Source: Paracoccaceae bacterium Fryx2 (GTDB lineage Bacteria; Pseudomonadota; Alphaproteobacteria; Rhodobacterales; Rhodobacteraceae). From it: a stretch of 64,000 nucleotides of DNA. The notes under the pieces were generated by a model that ran no database searches, had not been told where the DNA came from, and saw only the letters and a list, made by a program, of their open reading frames with translations. Shown here in pieces: positions 52,703 to 62,056 of this stretch (position 1 is the first letter of the stretch; each line of letters begins with the position of its first letter). The stretch covers positions 1,550,001 to 1,614,000 of the forward strand of contig JAVSGI010000005.1 in NCBI GenBank assembly GCA_032334235.1, written 5' to 3'. The translations under genes and the position numbers were made by a program.

Positions 52703-53896
52703 ATGACCAACTCCATCCGCAGCGAGGCCGCCCTGGCCCTGGCCGAAGTCGAAAAGGTAACCGCCGTCGTGCTGCCCGAACCGGGCCGCGAGATCGTGCC
52801 GCTGGCTGCCGCCCCCGCGCCGCAGGCCGAGGCGATCCGCAAGCGGATGGCCGAGCTTGACATGGGCAACACCCAGTCGATCATCAGCTTCGGATCCGCC
52901 GCGCAGGCCGAACTGCAGGTGATCAGCCAGGAAATGCTGGCCGACGTGAAGAACAAGGATGTGGGCCCCGCGGGCGACAGCCTGCGCGACATCGTGACCA
53001 CGATCCGCGGCTTCTCGGTTTCCGAGCTTGACGTGCGCCGCAAGGCAAGCTGGTGGGAACGGCTGATGGGCCGCTCTGCCCCCTTCGCCAACTTTGTTGC
53101 CCGTTTCGAAACGGTGCAGGGCCAGATCGACAAGATCACCGAAAACCTGCTGACGCATGAACACAAGCTGTTGAAGGACATCAAGTCGCTCGACATCCTC
53201 TATGCCCGCACGCTCGACTTCTACAACGAGCTGGCGCTTTACATCGCGGCGGGCGAGGCGAAGCTGGCCGACATCGACGCGCATGACATTCCGGCCCGCG
53301 AGGCGGCGGTGGCCGCCGCCGCCGAATCCGATCAGGTGATGAAGGCGCAGGAACTGCGCGACCTGCGCGCCGCGCGCGACGACCTCGAACGCCGGGTGCA
53401 TGACCTGAAACTGACCCGGCAGGTCACCATGCAGTCGCTGCCCTCGATCCGGCTGGTGCAGGAAAACGACAAGAGCCTTGTCACCAAGATCAACTCCACC
53501 CTGATGAACACCGTGCCGCTGTGGGAAACCCAGCTTGCGCAGTCGGTCACCATCCAGCGCTCGCGCGAGGCGGCCGAATCGATCCGCGCCGCCAATGACC
53601 TGACCAACGAACTGCTGACCGCCAACGCCGAAAACCTGCAACAGACCAACCGCGTCGTGCGGCAGGAAATGGAACGCGGCGTGTTCGACATCGAGGCGGT
53701 CAAGAAGGCCAACGCCACCCTGATCGCCACGATCAACGAAAGCCTGGCCATTGCCGACGAAGGCAAGGTCAAGCGCGCCGCCGCCGAAATCGACCTGAAG
53801 AAGATGGAATCCGAACTGCGCGACACGCTGGCTTCGGCCCGCTCGCGTGCGACGGGGCTGGGCGACACCGCCGGCACTTCCGTCCCGAGAGCCTGA
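52703..53896 (+). CDS. telA: TelA-family toxic anion resistance protein
   Basis: A 397-residue, largely helical cytoplasmic protein of the TelA/YaaN family. It has the conserved opening FGSAAQAELQVISQEMLADVKNKD, the WWERLMG...FANFVARFETVQGQIDKITENLLTHEHKLLKDI core and the QTNRVVRQEMERGVFDIEAVKKAN region. TelA homologues are linked to tellurite resistance, bacteriocins and beta-lactam tolerance, all suggesting envelope stress. It follows XpaC by about 200 bases and leads into the DUF2927 gene by 15. Confidence 0.93.
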   Translation: MTNSIRSEAALALAEVEKVTAVVLPEPGREIVPLAAAPAPQAEAIRKRMAELDMGNTQSIISFGSAAQAELQVISQEMLADVKNKDVGPAGDSLRDIVTTIRGFSVSELDVRRKASWWERLMGRSAPFANFVARFETVQGQIDKITENLLTHEHKLLKDIKSLDILYARTLDFYNELALYIAAGEAKLADIDAHDIPAREAAVAAAAESDQVMKAQELRDLRAARDDLERRVHDLKLTRQVTMQSLPSIRLVQENDKSLVTKINSTLMNTVPLWETQLAQSVTIQRSREAAESIRAANDLTNELLTANAENLQQTNRVVRQEMERGVFDIEAVKKANATLIATINESLAIADEGKVKRAAAEIDLKKMESELRDTLASARSRATGLGDTAGTSVPRA

Positions 53897-53911
53897 GGAG
53901 CCTCGCCGAAC

Positions 53912-54886
53912 ATGCCCGCAAGACCGCGCCGGATCCCCGCCCTGACCGGGTTCACCAAAGGGGCGATAGCCGCGCTGGCCCTTGCGGGACTGGCGGCCTG
54001 CGATGCGGCGCTGCCGGTCGCGGCCCCCGGCATTTCCATGCCGCGGGCCCGCCCGGCCGAGCCGGTCGTGGCGCCGGTATCGCCGGAATCGGCAGCGATG
54101 CAGGTCTATTACGCCAAGGTGCAGGCCGATCTGCTGGCCCAGGGCCTGCTGCGCACCGACGGCGGCGGCCCCGACACCCCCTTCACCGACCGGATGCTGG
54201 CCGAAAACTTCATCCGCATCGCACTGTTCGATGAATATCAGCGTGGCGCCGGCGGTCTGGTGCAGCGCGAGACCGAAAGCCGCCTTCGCCGCTGGACCGT
54301 GCCGGTGCGCGTCCAGGTGGTGTTCGGCGACTCGGTCCCGCCCGACCGCCGCGCGACCGACCGGGCGCGGATCGGCTCCTACCTCGACCGTCTGGCGGCG
54401 ATCACCGGCCACCGCATCGGGCTTGCCGATTCGGCGCCGAACTTCTTTGTCCATATCGTGAACGAGGATGAACGCCGCGCGCTCGGCCCGGTGGTCGATG
54501 CCACGCTGCCCGGCCTGAACCCAAGCGACATCGCGGGCATCACCCAGATGCCGCGCTCGACCTACTGCCTCGTCTATGCCATGTCGAACCACAGCGGCAG
54601 CGAATACACGCGCGCCTTCGCGCTGATCCGGGCCGAACATTCCGACCTGATGCGCCTGTCGTGCATCCACGAGGAAATCGCCCAAGGCCTCGGCCTCGCC
54701 AACGACAGCCCCGCCGCCCGCCCCTCGATCTTCAACGACGACGAGGAGTTCGCCCTGCTGACCGGCCAGGACGAACTGATGCTGCGGATGCTCTACGACC
54801 GCCGCCTGCGCCCCGGCATGACGGTGTCAGAGGCCCGCCCGATCATCGCCGCGATGGCAGCCGGACTGGTCGGCGGCGGCAGCTGA
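53912..54886 (+). CDS. DUF2927 lipoprotein (putative zincin-like)
   Basis: A 324-residue lipoprotein (lipobox ending at Cys30, GLAAC). DUF2927 features include RWTVPVRVQVVFGDSVPP, NFFVHIVNEDERRALG, a Cys pair (TYCLVYAM, RLSCIHEEIAQGLGLANDSP) and FNDDEEFALLTGQDELMLRMLYD. The HEExxQ segment followed by GLxND resembles metalloprotease-like sites, but catalysis is unproven. It follows telA by 15 bases and precedes the SPFH gene, so probably acts outside the cell membrane in the same system. Confidence 0.85.
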   Translation: MPARPRRIPALTGFTKGAIAALALAGLAACDAALPVAAPGISMPRARPAEPVVAPVSPESAAMQVYYAKVQADLLAQGLLRTDGGGPDTPFTDRMLAENFIRIALFDEYQRGAGGLVQRETESRLRRWTVPVRVQVVFGDSVPPDRRATDRARIGSYLDRLAAITGHRIGLADSAPNFFVHIVNEDERRALGPVVDATLPGLNPSDIAGITQMPRSTYCLVYAMSNHSGSEYTRAFALIRAEHSDLMRLSCIHEEIAQGLGLANDSPAARPSIFNDDEEFALLTGQDELMLRMLYDRRLRPGMTVSEARPIIAAMAAGLVGGGS

Positions 54887-54991
54887 CCGCCATCAAGGGG
54901 GCTGCAATCGACCCGCGGCGGCGATATGCTGGCGCGGCAACCCCCTTCCCCGCGCCCCCGCAGCGGACCCTTGAAGAAAGCAGGCAGCACC

Positions 54992-56074
54992 ATGGTTTTC
55001 GATTTCCTCAAAGGTGAATTCGTCGATGTCATCGCCTGGCTCGACGACACGCGCGACACGATGGTGTGGCGGTTCGAACGCCACGGCAACGCGATCAAGT
55101 ATGGCGCCAAGCTGACGGTCCGCGAAGGCCAGTCGGCGGTGTTCATCCATGAAGGCCAGCTTGCCGACGTGTTCGGCCCCGGCCTCTACATGCTGGAAAC
55201 CAACAACCTGCCGATCATGACGACCCTGCAGCACTGGGACCACGGCTTCCGGTCGCCCTTCAAGTCCGAGGTGTATTTCGTCAACACCACCCGCTTCAAC
55301 GACCTGAAATGGGGCACCAAGAATCCGATCATGTGCCGCGACCCCGAATTCGGCCCGGTGCGCCTGCGCGCCTTCGGCAGCTATTCGATGCGCGTCACCG
55401 ATCCCGGAAAGTTCATGACCGAAATCGTCGGCACCGACGGCGAATTCACCGCCGACGAGATCAGCTTCCAGATCCGCAACATCGTGATGCAGGAAATGAG
55501 CCGGGTGCTGGCAAGCTCGGGCATCCCGGTGCTCGACATGGCGGCCAACACCGCCGATCTGGGCAAGCTGGTGGCAACCGCCATCGCGCCGAAGATAGCG
55601 GAATACGGCCTGGCCCTGCCCGAGCTTTACATCGAGAACATCTCGCTGCCCGCCGAGGTTGAAAAGGCGCTCGACAAGCGCACCTCGGTCGGCATCGCGG
55701 GCGACCTGAACAAGTACATGCAGTATTCCGCCGCCGAGGCGATGGGCAACCCGGCCTCGGGCGCCGGGGCGGCGATGACGGCCGGCATGGGGGCTGCCAT
55801 GGGCATGAACATGGCCAACCAGATGCAGCCCGGCCCCTGGGGCGCAGCCCCGCCGCCGCCGCCCCCCGCCGCCCGCGCCTGGCACATCGCCGAAAACGGC
55901 GCGACCAAAGGCCCGCTGGCCGAATCCGATCTGGCGCAGATGGTGACGGCCGGCACGCTGACCCGTGCCACCCAGGTCTGGACCGCCGGGCAGGACGGCT
56001 GGAAACCCGCCGCAGACACCGACCTTGCGCGCCTCCTCGCCATGGTGCCGCCCCCGCCCCCGCCGGGAGTCTGA
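54992..56074 (+). CDS. SPFH-domain protein with C-terminal GYF_2 domain (virion-core/YdjI-like)
   Basis: A 360-residue protein. Residues 1-260 form an SPFH/band-7-like domain (MVFDFLKGEFVDVIAWLDD, KLTVREGQSAVFIHEGQLADVFGPGLYML, PVRLRAFGSYSMRVTDPGKFM). A Met/Gly/Ala-rich region and a poly-Pro stretch lead to a GYF_2 domain (AWHIAENGATKGPLAESDLAQMV...QVWTAGQDGWKPA). The B. subtilis relative YdjI works with zinc-ribbon YdjG at the membrane with PspA. Here a zinc-ribbon gene follows by three bases. Annotations as 'virion core protein' do not imply a phage. Confidence 0.88.
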   Translation: MVFDFLKGEFVDVIAWLDDTRDTMVWRFERHGNAIKYGAKLTVREGQSAVFIHEGQLADVFGPGLYMLETNNLPIMTTLQHWDHGFRSPFKSEVYFVNTTRFNDLKWGTKNPIMCRDPEFGPVRLRAFGSYSMRVTDPGKFMTEIVGTDGEFTADEISFQIRNIVMQEMSRVLASSGIPVLDMAANTADLGKLVATAIAPKIAEYGLALPELYIENISLPAEVEKALDKRTSVGIAGDLNKYMQYSAAEAMGNPASGAGAAMTAGMGAAMGMNMANQMQPGPWGAAPPPPPPAARAWHIAENGATKGPLAESDLAQMVTAGTLTRATQVWTAGQDGWKPAADTDLARLLAMVPPPPPPGV

Positions 56075-56077
56075 CCC

Positions 56078-57193
56078 TTGCCGCTCGACGAACACCACTG
56101 GCCCTGCGAAAGCTGCGGGGCCGACCTGCGCTTTGCCCCGGGCCAGACTGAACTGCGCTGCGACCATTGCGGCCATGTCCAGGCGATCCCCGACGCCCCC
56201 GATGCCCGCCCCAAGGCGCTGGGAGAGCTTGACCTGAACCGCGCGCTGGCCGACGACCTGCCCCCCCGCGAGATGGAGGAGGTCCGCACCACCCCCTGCC
56301 TGTCCTGCGGCGCGCTGGTCGAGTTTCGCGGCGCCACCCACGCCACGCAATGCCCGTTCTGCGCCACCCCGGTCGTGGTCGGCACCGGCACCAACCGGCA
56401 GATCAAGCCGCAGGCGCTGGTGCCGTTCCAGCTTGATGAACCCTCGGCCCGGCGCGCCATGGTGCAATGGCTGGGCCGGTTGTGGTTCGCGCCCAACGGG
56501 TTGCAGGAATATGCCCGCAAGGGCCGCGCGCTGAATGGCCTCTACGTCCCCTACTGGACCTTCGACGCCGCCACCCGCAGCCGCTACAAGGGCCAGCGCG
56601 GCACCTACTACTACGAAACCCGCACCGTCACGGTCAGGGTCAACGGCAAGAACGAACGGCGGCAGGAACGGGTGCGCCACACCCGATGGTCCTCGGCCTC
56701 GGGCTGGGTCAGCCGCGCCTTCGACGACGTGCTGGTGCTGGCCAGCCAGTCCCTGCCCCGCGCCTACACCGAGGCGCTGGAGCCGTGGGATCTGCGCCAA
56801 CTGACCGCCTACCGCCCCGACTACCTTGCCGGGTTCACCGCCGAAGGCTACACCATCGGCCTTGCCGAAGGGCGCGACCTCGGGCGGCAGATCATGGCGG
56901 GGGTGATCCAGGGCGACGTGCGGCGCGACATCGGCGGCGACGAACAGCGCGTCGATCACGTCGATACCGACTATTCGGCCGAAACCTTCAAGCACATCCT
57001 GCTGCCGATCTGGATGGCGGCGTACAAATACAACGGCAAGACCTTCCGCTTCGTGGTCAACGGCCAGACCGGCAAGGTGCAGGGCGAACGCCCGTGGTCG
57101 GCCTGGAAGATCGCCTTCGCGGTGGTTCTGGCGCTTGTTCTGGCCGGTGCGGCCGCCGCGATCTACCAGATGGGTCAGGGGGCCGGCGGTTAG
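56078..57193 (+). CDS. Double zinc-ribbon membrane-anchored protein (YdjG-like)
   Basis: A 371-residue protein with two TFIIB-type zinc ribbons: Cys10-x2-Cys13...Cys28-x2-Cys31, then PCLSCGALVEF...QCPFCATPVV. A unique central domain (LNGLYVPYWTFDAATRSRYKGQRG) and a single C-terminal membrane span (IAFAVVLALVLAGAAAAIY) follow. The start is a TTG three bases after the SPFH stop, with GGGAG upstream. The pairing with an SPFH-GYF protein echoes Bacillus YdjG/YdjI. Confidence 0.82.
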   Translation: MPLDEHHWPCESCGADLRFAPGQTELRCDHCGHVQAIPDAPDARPKALGELDLNRALADDLPPREMEEVRTTPCLSCGALVEFRGATHATQCPFCATPVVVGTGTNRQIKPQALVPFQLDEPSARRAMVQWLGRLWFAPNGLQEYARKGRALNGLYVPYWTFDAATRSRYKGQRGTYYYETRTVTVRVNGKNERRQERVRHTRWSSASGWVSRAFDDVLVLASQSLPRAYTEALEPWDLRQLTAYRPDYLAGFTAEGYTIGLAEGRDLGRQIMAGVIQGDVRRDIGGDEQRVDHVDTDYSAETFKHILLPIWMAAYKYNGKTFRFVVNGQTGKVQGERPWSAWKIAFAVVLALVLAGAAAAIYQMGQGAGG

Positions 57194-57648
57194 TCGGTCG
57201 TGCTCAGGCCGATGTAATCCTTGATTTCCGCGATTCCCGTGCCGATCCCGGCTGGCACCAGCGCGGACAGCAGGCTTTGCAGCAGCACGTCCAGGGCGTC
57301 GATCAGCTTACGGAACAGCGTCACGCCCCCGATGGCGCGAAACCGGTCGTTGTGATGCCCGATCACCGAGAACTTGAACCGCAACTGTTCGCCGGAAAGC
57401 CCGTGCGCCGCGATGGCAGCCGCTTCAAGCCCGGCGACAGCCCGCGCAGCACGTTCGAACTCGGGGTAGATCTCGAAAAACGGCCTTTCCATCTCGTCGT
57501 GCAGATCGCGGTCGAACAGCTGGCCGCCGAAATAGTCGGTGCCGCTTCTGACGATCTCCTCCAGAAAATCGCGCACCGTCAGCACGAAGGTCGCCAGCAC
57601 CGAGCGGCTGTCGCCGTCGCCGGAAAAGCTTGGAAACTGCACAGGCAT
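57190..57648 (-). CDS. Unknown 152-residue protein convergent with the zinc-ribbon gene
   Basis: A 152-residue soluble, helical, acidic protein (MPVQFPSFSGDGDSRSVLAT; DFLEEIVRSGTDYFGGQLFD; DEMERPFFEIYPEFERAARA). No family recognised. ATG 57648 follows GGAGG. Its stop overlaps the zinc-ribbon stop by four bases, tail to tail. Probably real because codon choice is normal and the ribosome site is strong. Confidence 0.7.
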   Translation of the reverse strand: MPVQFPSFSGDGDSRSVLATFVLTVRDFLEEIVRSGTDYFGGQLFDRDLHDEMERPFFEIYPEFERAARAVAGLEAAAIAAHGLSGEQLRFKFSVIGHHNDRFRAIGGVTLFRKLIDALDVLLQSLLSALVPAGIGTGIAEIKDYIGLSTTD

Positions 57649-57715
57649 CAATCTCCTCCCGTTTGCGGGTTAACCCTTGCCGTGCAGGCACGGCCGCCCT
57701 TGCGCCATTCCCCCG

Positions 57716-58585
57716 TCACACCACCGCCGCGCGATACAGGTGCCAGGTCGCGTGCCCCAGCACCGGCATCACCAGCACCAGCCCCAGCAGCGCGGGCAAC
57801 GACCCCACCGCCAGCGCCAGCGCCACGATCAGCCCCCAGACCGCCACCGGCACCGGGTTCAGCAGCGTCACGCGCACCGAGGTCTGCACCGCCTGCACCA
57901 CGCCCACGTCGCGGTCCAGCAGCAGCGGAAACGACACGATGCTGATCGCCAGCACGCCCAGCGCAAAGCAGAAGCCCACCGCCATGCCGACCCCGGTCAT
58001 CACCCAGCCGGTCGGCGTCGTCAGCACGTCCTGAAAAAAGCCACCCTGCCACAGCCCGGCCGAGGCATCGGGTGCCCCGCTGCCCAGCGTCGCCTTGAAG
58101 ATCAGGTTGGCCGCCATGATCCACGCCGCAAAGATCGCCAGATGGAACAGCGCCAGCACCACGATCGCCCCGAACCGGGGCGCGCCGAACACGTCGGCAA
58201 AGGCCAGCCAGCTCGCCTCCAGCCCCAGCTCGCGCCTGCGGCTCAGCTCGTAAAGCCCCACCGCCGCCACCGGCCCGACCAGCGCAAAGCCCGACAGGAT
58301 CGGAAACACCAGCTGCGCGTGGCCCTGCACCGCCACCACCGCCAGACAGATGCCGATCAGCGGGTAAAGCAGGCAGGCAAACACCACATCGGTGCGGAAC
58401 GCCGCCAGATCGTCCACCCCGGCCCGCAGCGCCGCGCGCAGGTCGTCCAGCGTGATCCGCCGGACCTGCGGCCGCCCGGCGCCGCGCCCGGACGCCACCG
58501 TTTCGCCTGCCGCGGCCAGATGGCCCAACGCCGCCCCGACGGCCCCGGCCGACCACGACAGCGGATTTCCGATGGGTCTGGGCAT
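57716..58585 (-). CDS. DUF2189 family membrane protein
   Basis: A 289-residue protein with about six membrane spans after a 40-residue N-terminus. DUF2189 hallmarks are RRITLDDLRAALRAGVDDLAAFRTDVVFACLLYPLIGI, FPILSGFALVGPVAAVGLYELSRRRELG, ALFHLAIFAAWIMAANLIF and the terminal PVLGHATWHLYRAAV. Function unknown; homologues are often near cytochrome-oxidase or membrane genes, not seen here. Confidence 0.88.
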   Translation of the reverse strand: MPRPIGNPLSWSAGAVGAALGHLAAAGETVASGRGAGRPQVRRITLDDLRAALRAGVDDLAAFRTDVVFACLLYPLIGICLAVVAVQGHAQLVFPILSGFALVGPVAAVGLYELSRRRELGLEASWLAFADVFGAPRFGAIVVLALFHLAIFAAWIMAANLIFKATLGSGAPDASAGLWQGGFFQDVLTTPTGWVMTGVGMAVGFCFALGVLAISIVSFPLLLDRDVGVVQAVQTSVRVTLLNPVPVAVWGLIVALALAVGSLPALLGLVLVMPVLGHATWHLYRAAVV

Positions 58586-58986
58586 TGTCGAACCTCCTTC
58601 GGGTCAGGGATGGCCGCAACGATCCTTGTCGCGCGACCGCATCTTCCGCAGGCACGCCCCTGCGGTGCAGGTCATGGCGCATATCCCGGCGCAATCCCGC
58701 GGTGCCGGGCCGGGCCTCAAGCGGCTAGGATAGCAGGAAATGCCGAGTCTTTCATGAGGATTTTCAACTCCCGGCTGATCCGCCGCTCACGCCCCCGCCG
58801 CTGCCCGAACCGGGCGCCCCCGTCCGCCGACCCGAACCCTTTCCAGAACCTTTACAGAATCTGCAATATCTATTCAAAACAGCATCTTGCCGGGATTTTC
58901 ACGCGTGAAACCGCGGCCGACCCCAAACCTCGCGGTTGACTCCTCTCCCCCCCCGCCCGACAAAGCGGGAAATCGCCGGAGTCCCA
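58586..58986. promoter_or_regulatory. Upstream region of purC, with a 14-bp palindrome
   Basis: About 400 bases without a convincing gene. The right part is AT-richer (GCAATATCTATTCAAAACAG, 58863-58882) and holds a perfect palindrome TTTCACGCGTGAAA (58897-58910), 77 bases before purC. Its CG centre suits a LacI/PurR-type operator. A 61-residue open frame (58754-58939) is judged spurious. Confidence 0.5.
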
Positions 58987-59949
58987 ATGACCGACCTGAC
59001 CCGAGTCCTCGATCACGCCCGTATCCCCGAACTTCCGAACCCCTACTTCGGCAAGGTCCGCGACTGCTACGACCTGCCCGACGGGCGGCGGATCCTGATC
59101 TCCTCCGACCGGATCTCGGCCTTCGACCGCATCCTCGCCGCGATCCCGTTCAAGGGACAGGTGCTGACCCAGACCGCCCGCTTCTGGTTCGACCACACCG
59201 CCGACATCTGCCCGAACCACGTCCTGTCCTACCCCGACCCGAACGTGGTGATCGGCCGCCGCCTGACGATCCTGCCGGTGGAAATCGTGGTGCGCGGCTA
59301 TCTTGCGGGCACGACCGGCACCTCGATCCTGACCCTCTACAAGCAGGGGCAGCGCCAGATGTATGGCCACACCCTGCCCGACGGGCTGGCCGACAACGCC
59401 CCCCTGCCGCAGCCGATCATCACCCCGACCTCGAAAGCCTTCGACGGCGGCCACGACGAGCCGTTGACCGCCGCCGAAATCGTTGGTCAGGGCCTGCTCA
59501 CCGCCGCGCAATGGGACGAGGTTTCGGCAAAGGCCCTCGCCCTCTTCGCCCGCGGCCGGCAGATGGCGGCGGACCGCGGGCTGATCCTCGTCGACACCAA
59601 ATACGAATTCGGCACCGACGCCGCGGGCAACATCCTGCTGGCCGACGAGATTCACACCCCCGATTCCAGCCGCTACTGGCTCGCCTCGGGCTACGATCAG
59701 GCGTTCCGCGAGGGCACCCGCCCGCCCAGCTTCGACAAGGACGTGATCCGCTCCTGGGTCGCCGCCCGCTGCGACCCCTACCACGACCCGATCCCCGAGA
59801 TTCCGCCCGATATGATCGAGGCCACGTCGCAGGTCTATATCGACGCCTTCGAGGCCATCACCGGCCAGCCCTTCATGCCCGACACCGCGGGCGCGACCCC
59901 GCTCGACCGTATCCGCGCCAATCTGGCACCCTTCTTCACCGCGGGATGA
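58987..59949 (+). CDS. purC: Phosphoribosylaminoimidazole-succinocarboxamide synthase
   Basis: SAICAR synthase (320 residues) joins aspartate to CAIR in purine synthesis. It is the longer form, like yeast Ade1, not the 237-residue E. coli type. Motifs: [60 protein letters not shown] and the late [13 protein letters not shown] 58987 follows GGAG. A PfkB-family kinase follows after 52 bases. Confidence 0.96.
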   Translation: MTDLTRVLDHARIPELPNPYFGKVRDCYDLPDGRRILISSDRISAFDRILAAIPFKGQVLTQTARFWFDHTADICPNHVLSYPDPNVVIGRRLTILPVEIVVRGYLAGTTGTSILTLYKQGQRQMYGHTLPDGLADNAPLPQPIITPTSKAFDGGHDEPLTAAEIVGQGLLTAAQWDEVSAKALALFARGRQMAADRGLILVDTKYEFGTDAAGNILLADEIHTPDSSRYWLASGYDQAFREGTRPPSFDKDVIRSWVAARCDPYHDPIPEIPPDMIEATSQVYIDAFEAITGQPFMPDTAGATPLDRIRANLAPFFTAG

Positions 59950-60001
59950 ATGCGCGGCCCCGCCCGCACCCGAACCCGGCCCACCCTGACAGGATGCCCC
60001 G

Positions 60002-60922
60002 ATGATCCTCTGCTGCGGCGAAGCCCTGATCGACATGCTGCCACGGGAAAGCGCCCAAGGCGAACCCGCCTTTGCCCCCTACCCGGGCGGCGCGGTGTTC
60101 AACACGGCCATCGCGCTTGGCCGTCTTGGCGCGCCTTCGGGCTTCTTCACCGGGCTGTCGAACGACCTGTTCGGCGAGATGCTGGAACAGACGCTGGCGG
60201 CCTCGAACGTCGATACCGCGCTTTGTGCCCGCTCGGCCCGCCCGACCACGCTGGCCTTCGTCACGCTGGTGAACGGTCAGGCCACCTATGCCTTCTATGA
60301 CGAGAACACCGCCGGGCGGCTGCTGTCAGAGGCAGAGCTTCCCGCCCTGCCGGGCAGCATCGGCACCCTGTTCTTCGGCGGCATCAGCCTTGTCAACGAC
60401 CCCGCCGCCGCCAGCTACGAGGCGCTGCAGGCGCGCGCGGCGCCGACCCGCGTCACCATGATCGACCCCAACATCCGCCCCGGCTTCATCACCGACGCGC
60501 CCGCCTACCGCGCCCGGATCGGCCGGATGATCGCCCGCGCCGACATCGTGAAGCTTTCCGACGAAGACCTGCGCTGGCTGGAAGGCGAGGGCGACGTGGC
60601 CGACCTTGCCCGCGGCATCCTTTCGCGCGGCCCGAAGGTCGTGTTCATCACCGAAGGCGCCGCCGGTGCCCGCGCCGTCACCGCCACGCAGAACCGCTTT
60701 GTCGCCGCGACGAAAGTCACCGTTGCCGATACCGTCGGCGCGGGCGACACCTTCAACGCGGGCGCGTTGGCCGCGCTGCACGCCGCCGGGGCCCTGTCGA
60801 AAGCCGCGCTGGCGGCCCTGCCCGACGCCACGCTCGACGCCGCGCTGAGCCTTGGCGCCCGTGCCGCCGGCATCACCGTCAGCCGCGCCGGGGCCAACCC
60901 GCCCTGGGCTTCCGAGCTTTGA
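60002..60922 (+). CDS. PfkB-family sugar kinase (fructokinase-like)
   Basis: A 306-residue ribokinase-fold kinase: the opening MILCCGEALIDMLPRE, PGGAVFNTAIALGRLG (substrate Gly-Gly motif), FYDENTAGRLL, DPNIRPGFI and the C-terminal DTVGAGDTFNAGALAAL with the catalytic Asp. The overall style matches fructokinases, but the sugar cannot be fixed. It follows purC in the same direction and ends before a 12-bp hairpin. Confidence 0.9.
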   Translation: MILCCGEALIDMLPRESAQGEPAFAPYPGGAVFNTAIALGRLGAPSGFFTGLSNDLFGEMLEQTLAASNVDTALCARSARPTTLAFVTLVNGQATYAFYDENTAGRLLSEAELPALPGSIGTLFFGGISLVNDPAAASYEALQARAAPTRVTMIDPNIRPGFITDAPAYRARIGRMIARADIVKLSDEDLRWLEGEGDVADLARGILSRGPKVVFITEGAAGARAVTATQNRFVAATKVTVADTVGAGDTFNAGALAALHAAGALSKAALAALPDATLDAALSLGARAAGITVSRAGANPPWASEL

Positions 60923-60925
60923 GTT

Positions 60926-60955
60926 GCGCGGCGGCCGGGAAGGCGGCCGCCGCGC
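60926..60955. terminator. Perfect hairpin between convergent PfkB kinase and cobT
   Basis: GCGCGGCGGCCG / CGGCCGCCGCGC, a 12-bp stem with a GGAAGG loop, between two convergent genes. No T-run. Confidence 0.6.
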
Positions 60956-60961
60956 CGGGGT

Positions 60962-61978
60962 TCAGCCGGTCGCCACGCCGGCCTCGGCAAAGGTCGACAT
61001 GCCGGAATGGCAGGCCACCGCGCCGATCATCACCCCGATCGCCAGCGCCGCACCCGAGCCTTCGCCCAGCCGCAGGCCAAGGCTCAGCAGCGGCTGCTTG
61101 CCAAGCCGGGCCAGCATCGTGGCATGGGCGCCCTCGGCGCTGACGTGGCCCGCCACCGCGTGATCGAGCACGCCCGGCGCCGCCTGTTCGAGCACCGCCG
61201 CCGCCGCACAGCAGATGAACCCGTCGAGGATCACGGGAATCCGCTCGGCCCGCGCCCGCGCCATCGCCCCGGCCATCGCGGCAATCTCGCGCCCGCCAAG
61301 GCAGCGCAGCACCTCCAGCGGGTCGCCCAGCACCGCCTTGTGCTGCGCCAGCCCCTCGGTCACCACCTGCGCCTTCAGCGCCACACCCGCGTCATCGACG
61401 CCCGAGCCGCGCCCGACCCAATCAGTCGCCGGGCCGCCGAACAGTGCGGCCGCCAGCGCCGCGGCGACGGTGGTGTTGCCGATGCCCATCTCGCCGGTCA
61501 CCAGCAGGTCGGCGGACGGATCGACCGCCGCCCAGCCGCAGGCAAGGGCTGCCACCACCTCGGCCTCGGTCATCGCCGGGCCGGTGGTGAAATCGGCGGT
61601 CGGGCGGTCGAGGTCGAGTTCGTGCACGTCCATCCGCGCGCCGAACGCCTTGGAAAGCTGATTGATCGCCGCCCCGCCGGCCCGGAAGTTCGCCACCATC
61701 TGCACCGTGACCTCGGCCGGAAAGGCCGAAATGCCGCGCGCGGTGACGCCGTGATTGCCCGCGAACACCAGCACCTGCGGGTGTTCCAGCCGGGGCCGGG
61801 CCTCGCCGCGCCAGCCCGCATACCAGATCGCCAGATCCTCCAGCCGCCCCAGCGCCCCCGGCGGCTTGGTCAGTTGGCCATTGCGCGCCCGCGCCGCTTC
61901 GGTTGCCGCGGCATCCGTGCAGGGCATGTCGCGCAGCAGCGCCCGGAAACCGGCCAGATCTGAGAATGGCACCGTCAT
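60962..61978 (-). CDS. cobT: Nicotinate-nucleotide-dimethylbenzimidazole phosphoribosyltransferase
   Basis: A 338-residue enzyme that makes alpha-ribazole phosphate for the lower ligand of cobalamin. Motifs are [57 protein letters not shown] and the catalytic Glu in [15 protein letters not shown] 61978 follows AAGGA. It is divergent from cobS with 78 bases between, too little for a cobalamin riboswitch. Confidence 0.95.
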   Translation of the reverse strand: MTVPFSDLAGFRALLRDMPCTDAAATEAARARNGQLTKPPGALGRLEDLAIWYAGWRGEARPRLEHPQVLVFAGNHGVTARGISAFPAEVTVQMVANFRAGGAAINQLSKAFGARMDVHELDLDRPTADFTTGPAMTEAEVVAALACGWAAVDPSADLLVTGEMGIGNTTVAAALAAALFGGPATDWVGRGSGVDDAGVALKAQVVTEGLAQHKAVLGDPLEVLRCLGGREIAAMAGAMARARAERIPVILDGFICCAAAAVLEQAAPGVLDHAVAGHVSAEGAHATMLARLGKQPLLSLGLRLGEGSGAALAIGVMIGAVACHSGMSTFAEAGVATG

Positions 61979-62056
61979 CGCATCTTCCTTCATTGAACCT
62001 GTGGTCCGCCTTGGGTAATGCCAAAGGCCACGGGGGACCAGCGCCGAAAGGACACC

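Noticed and set aside
51779-54685. 968-residue minus-strand open frame across XpaC, TelA and DUF2927
   Set aside because: It reads Arg/Gly/Asp/His-rich antisense text without domains; the plus-strand genes have clear families.
54992-56074. Prophage origin for the SPFH-GYF ('virion core') gene
   Set aside because: No phage structural, integrase or lysis genes are near; the label is historical and the neighbours are cellular.
54893-56995. 700-residue minus-strand frame across the SPFH and zinc-ribbon genes
   Set aside because: It overlaps two genes with intact domains on the plus strand.
58754-58939. 61-residue open frame before purC (MRIFNSRLIRRSRPRRCPN...)
   Set aside because: It has no good ribosome site, no recognisable domain, and overlaps the likely purC control region.
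61979-62056. Cobalamin riboswitch between cobT and cobS
   Set aside because: The gap is only 78 bases and has no B12-box; a riboswitch of this class needs about 200.
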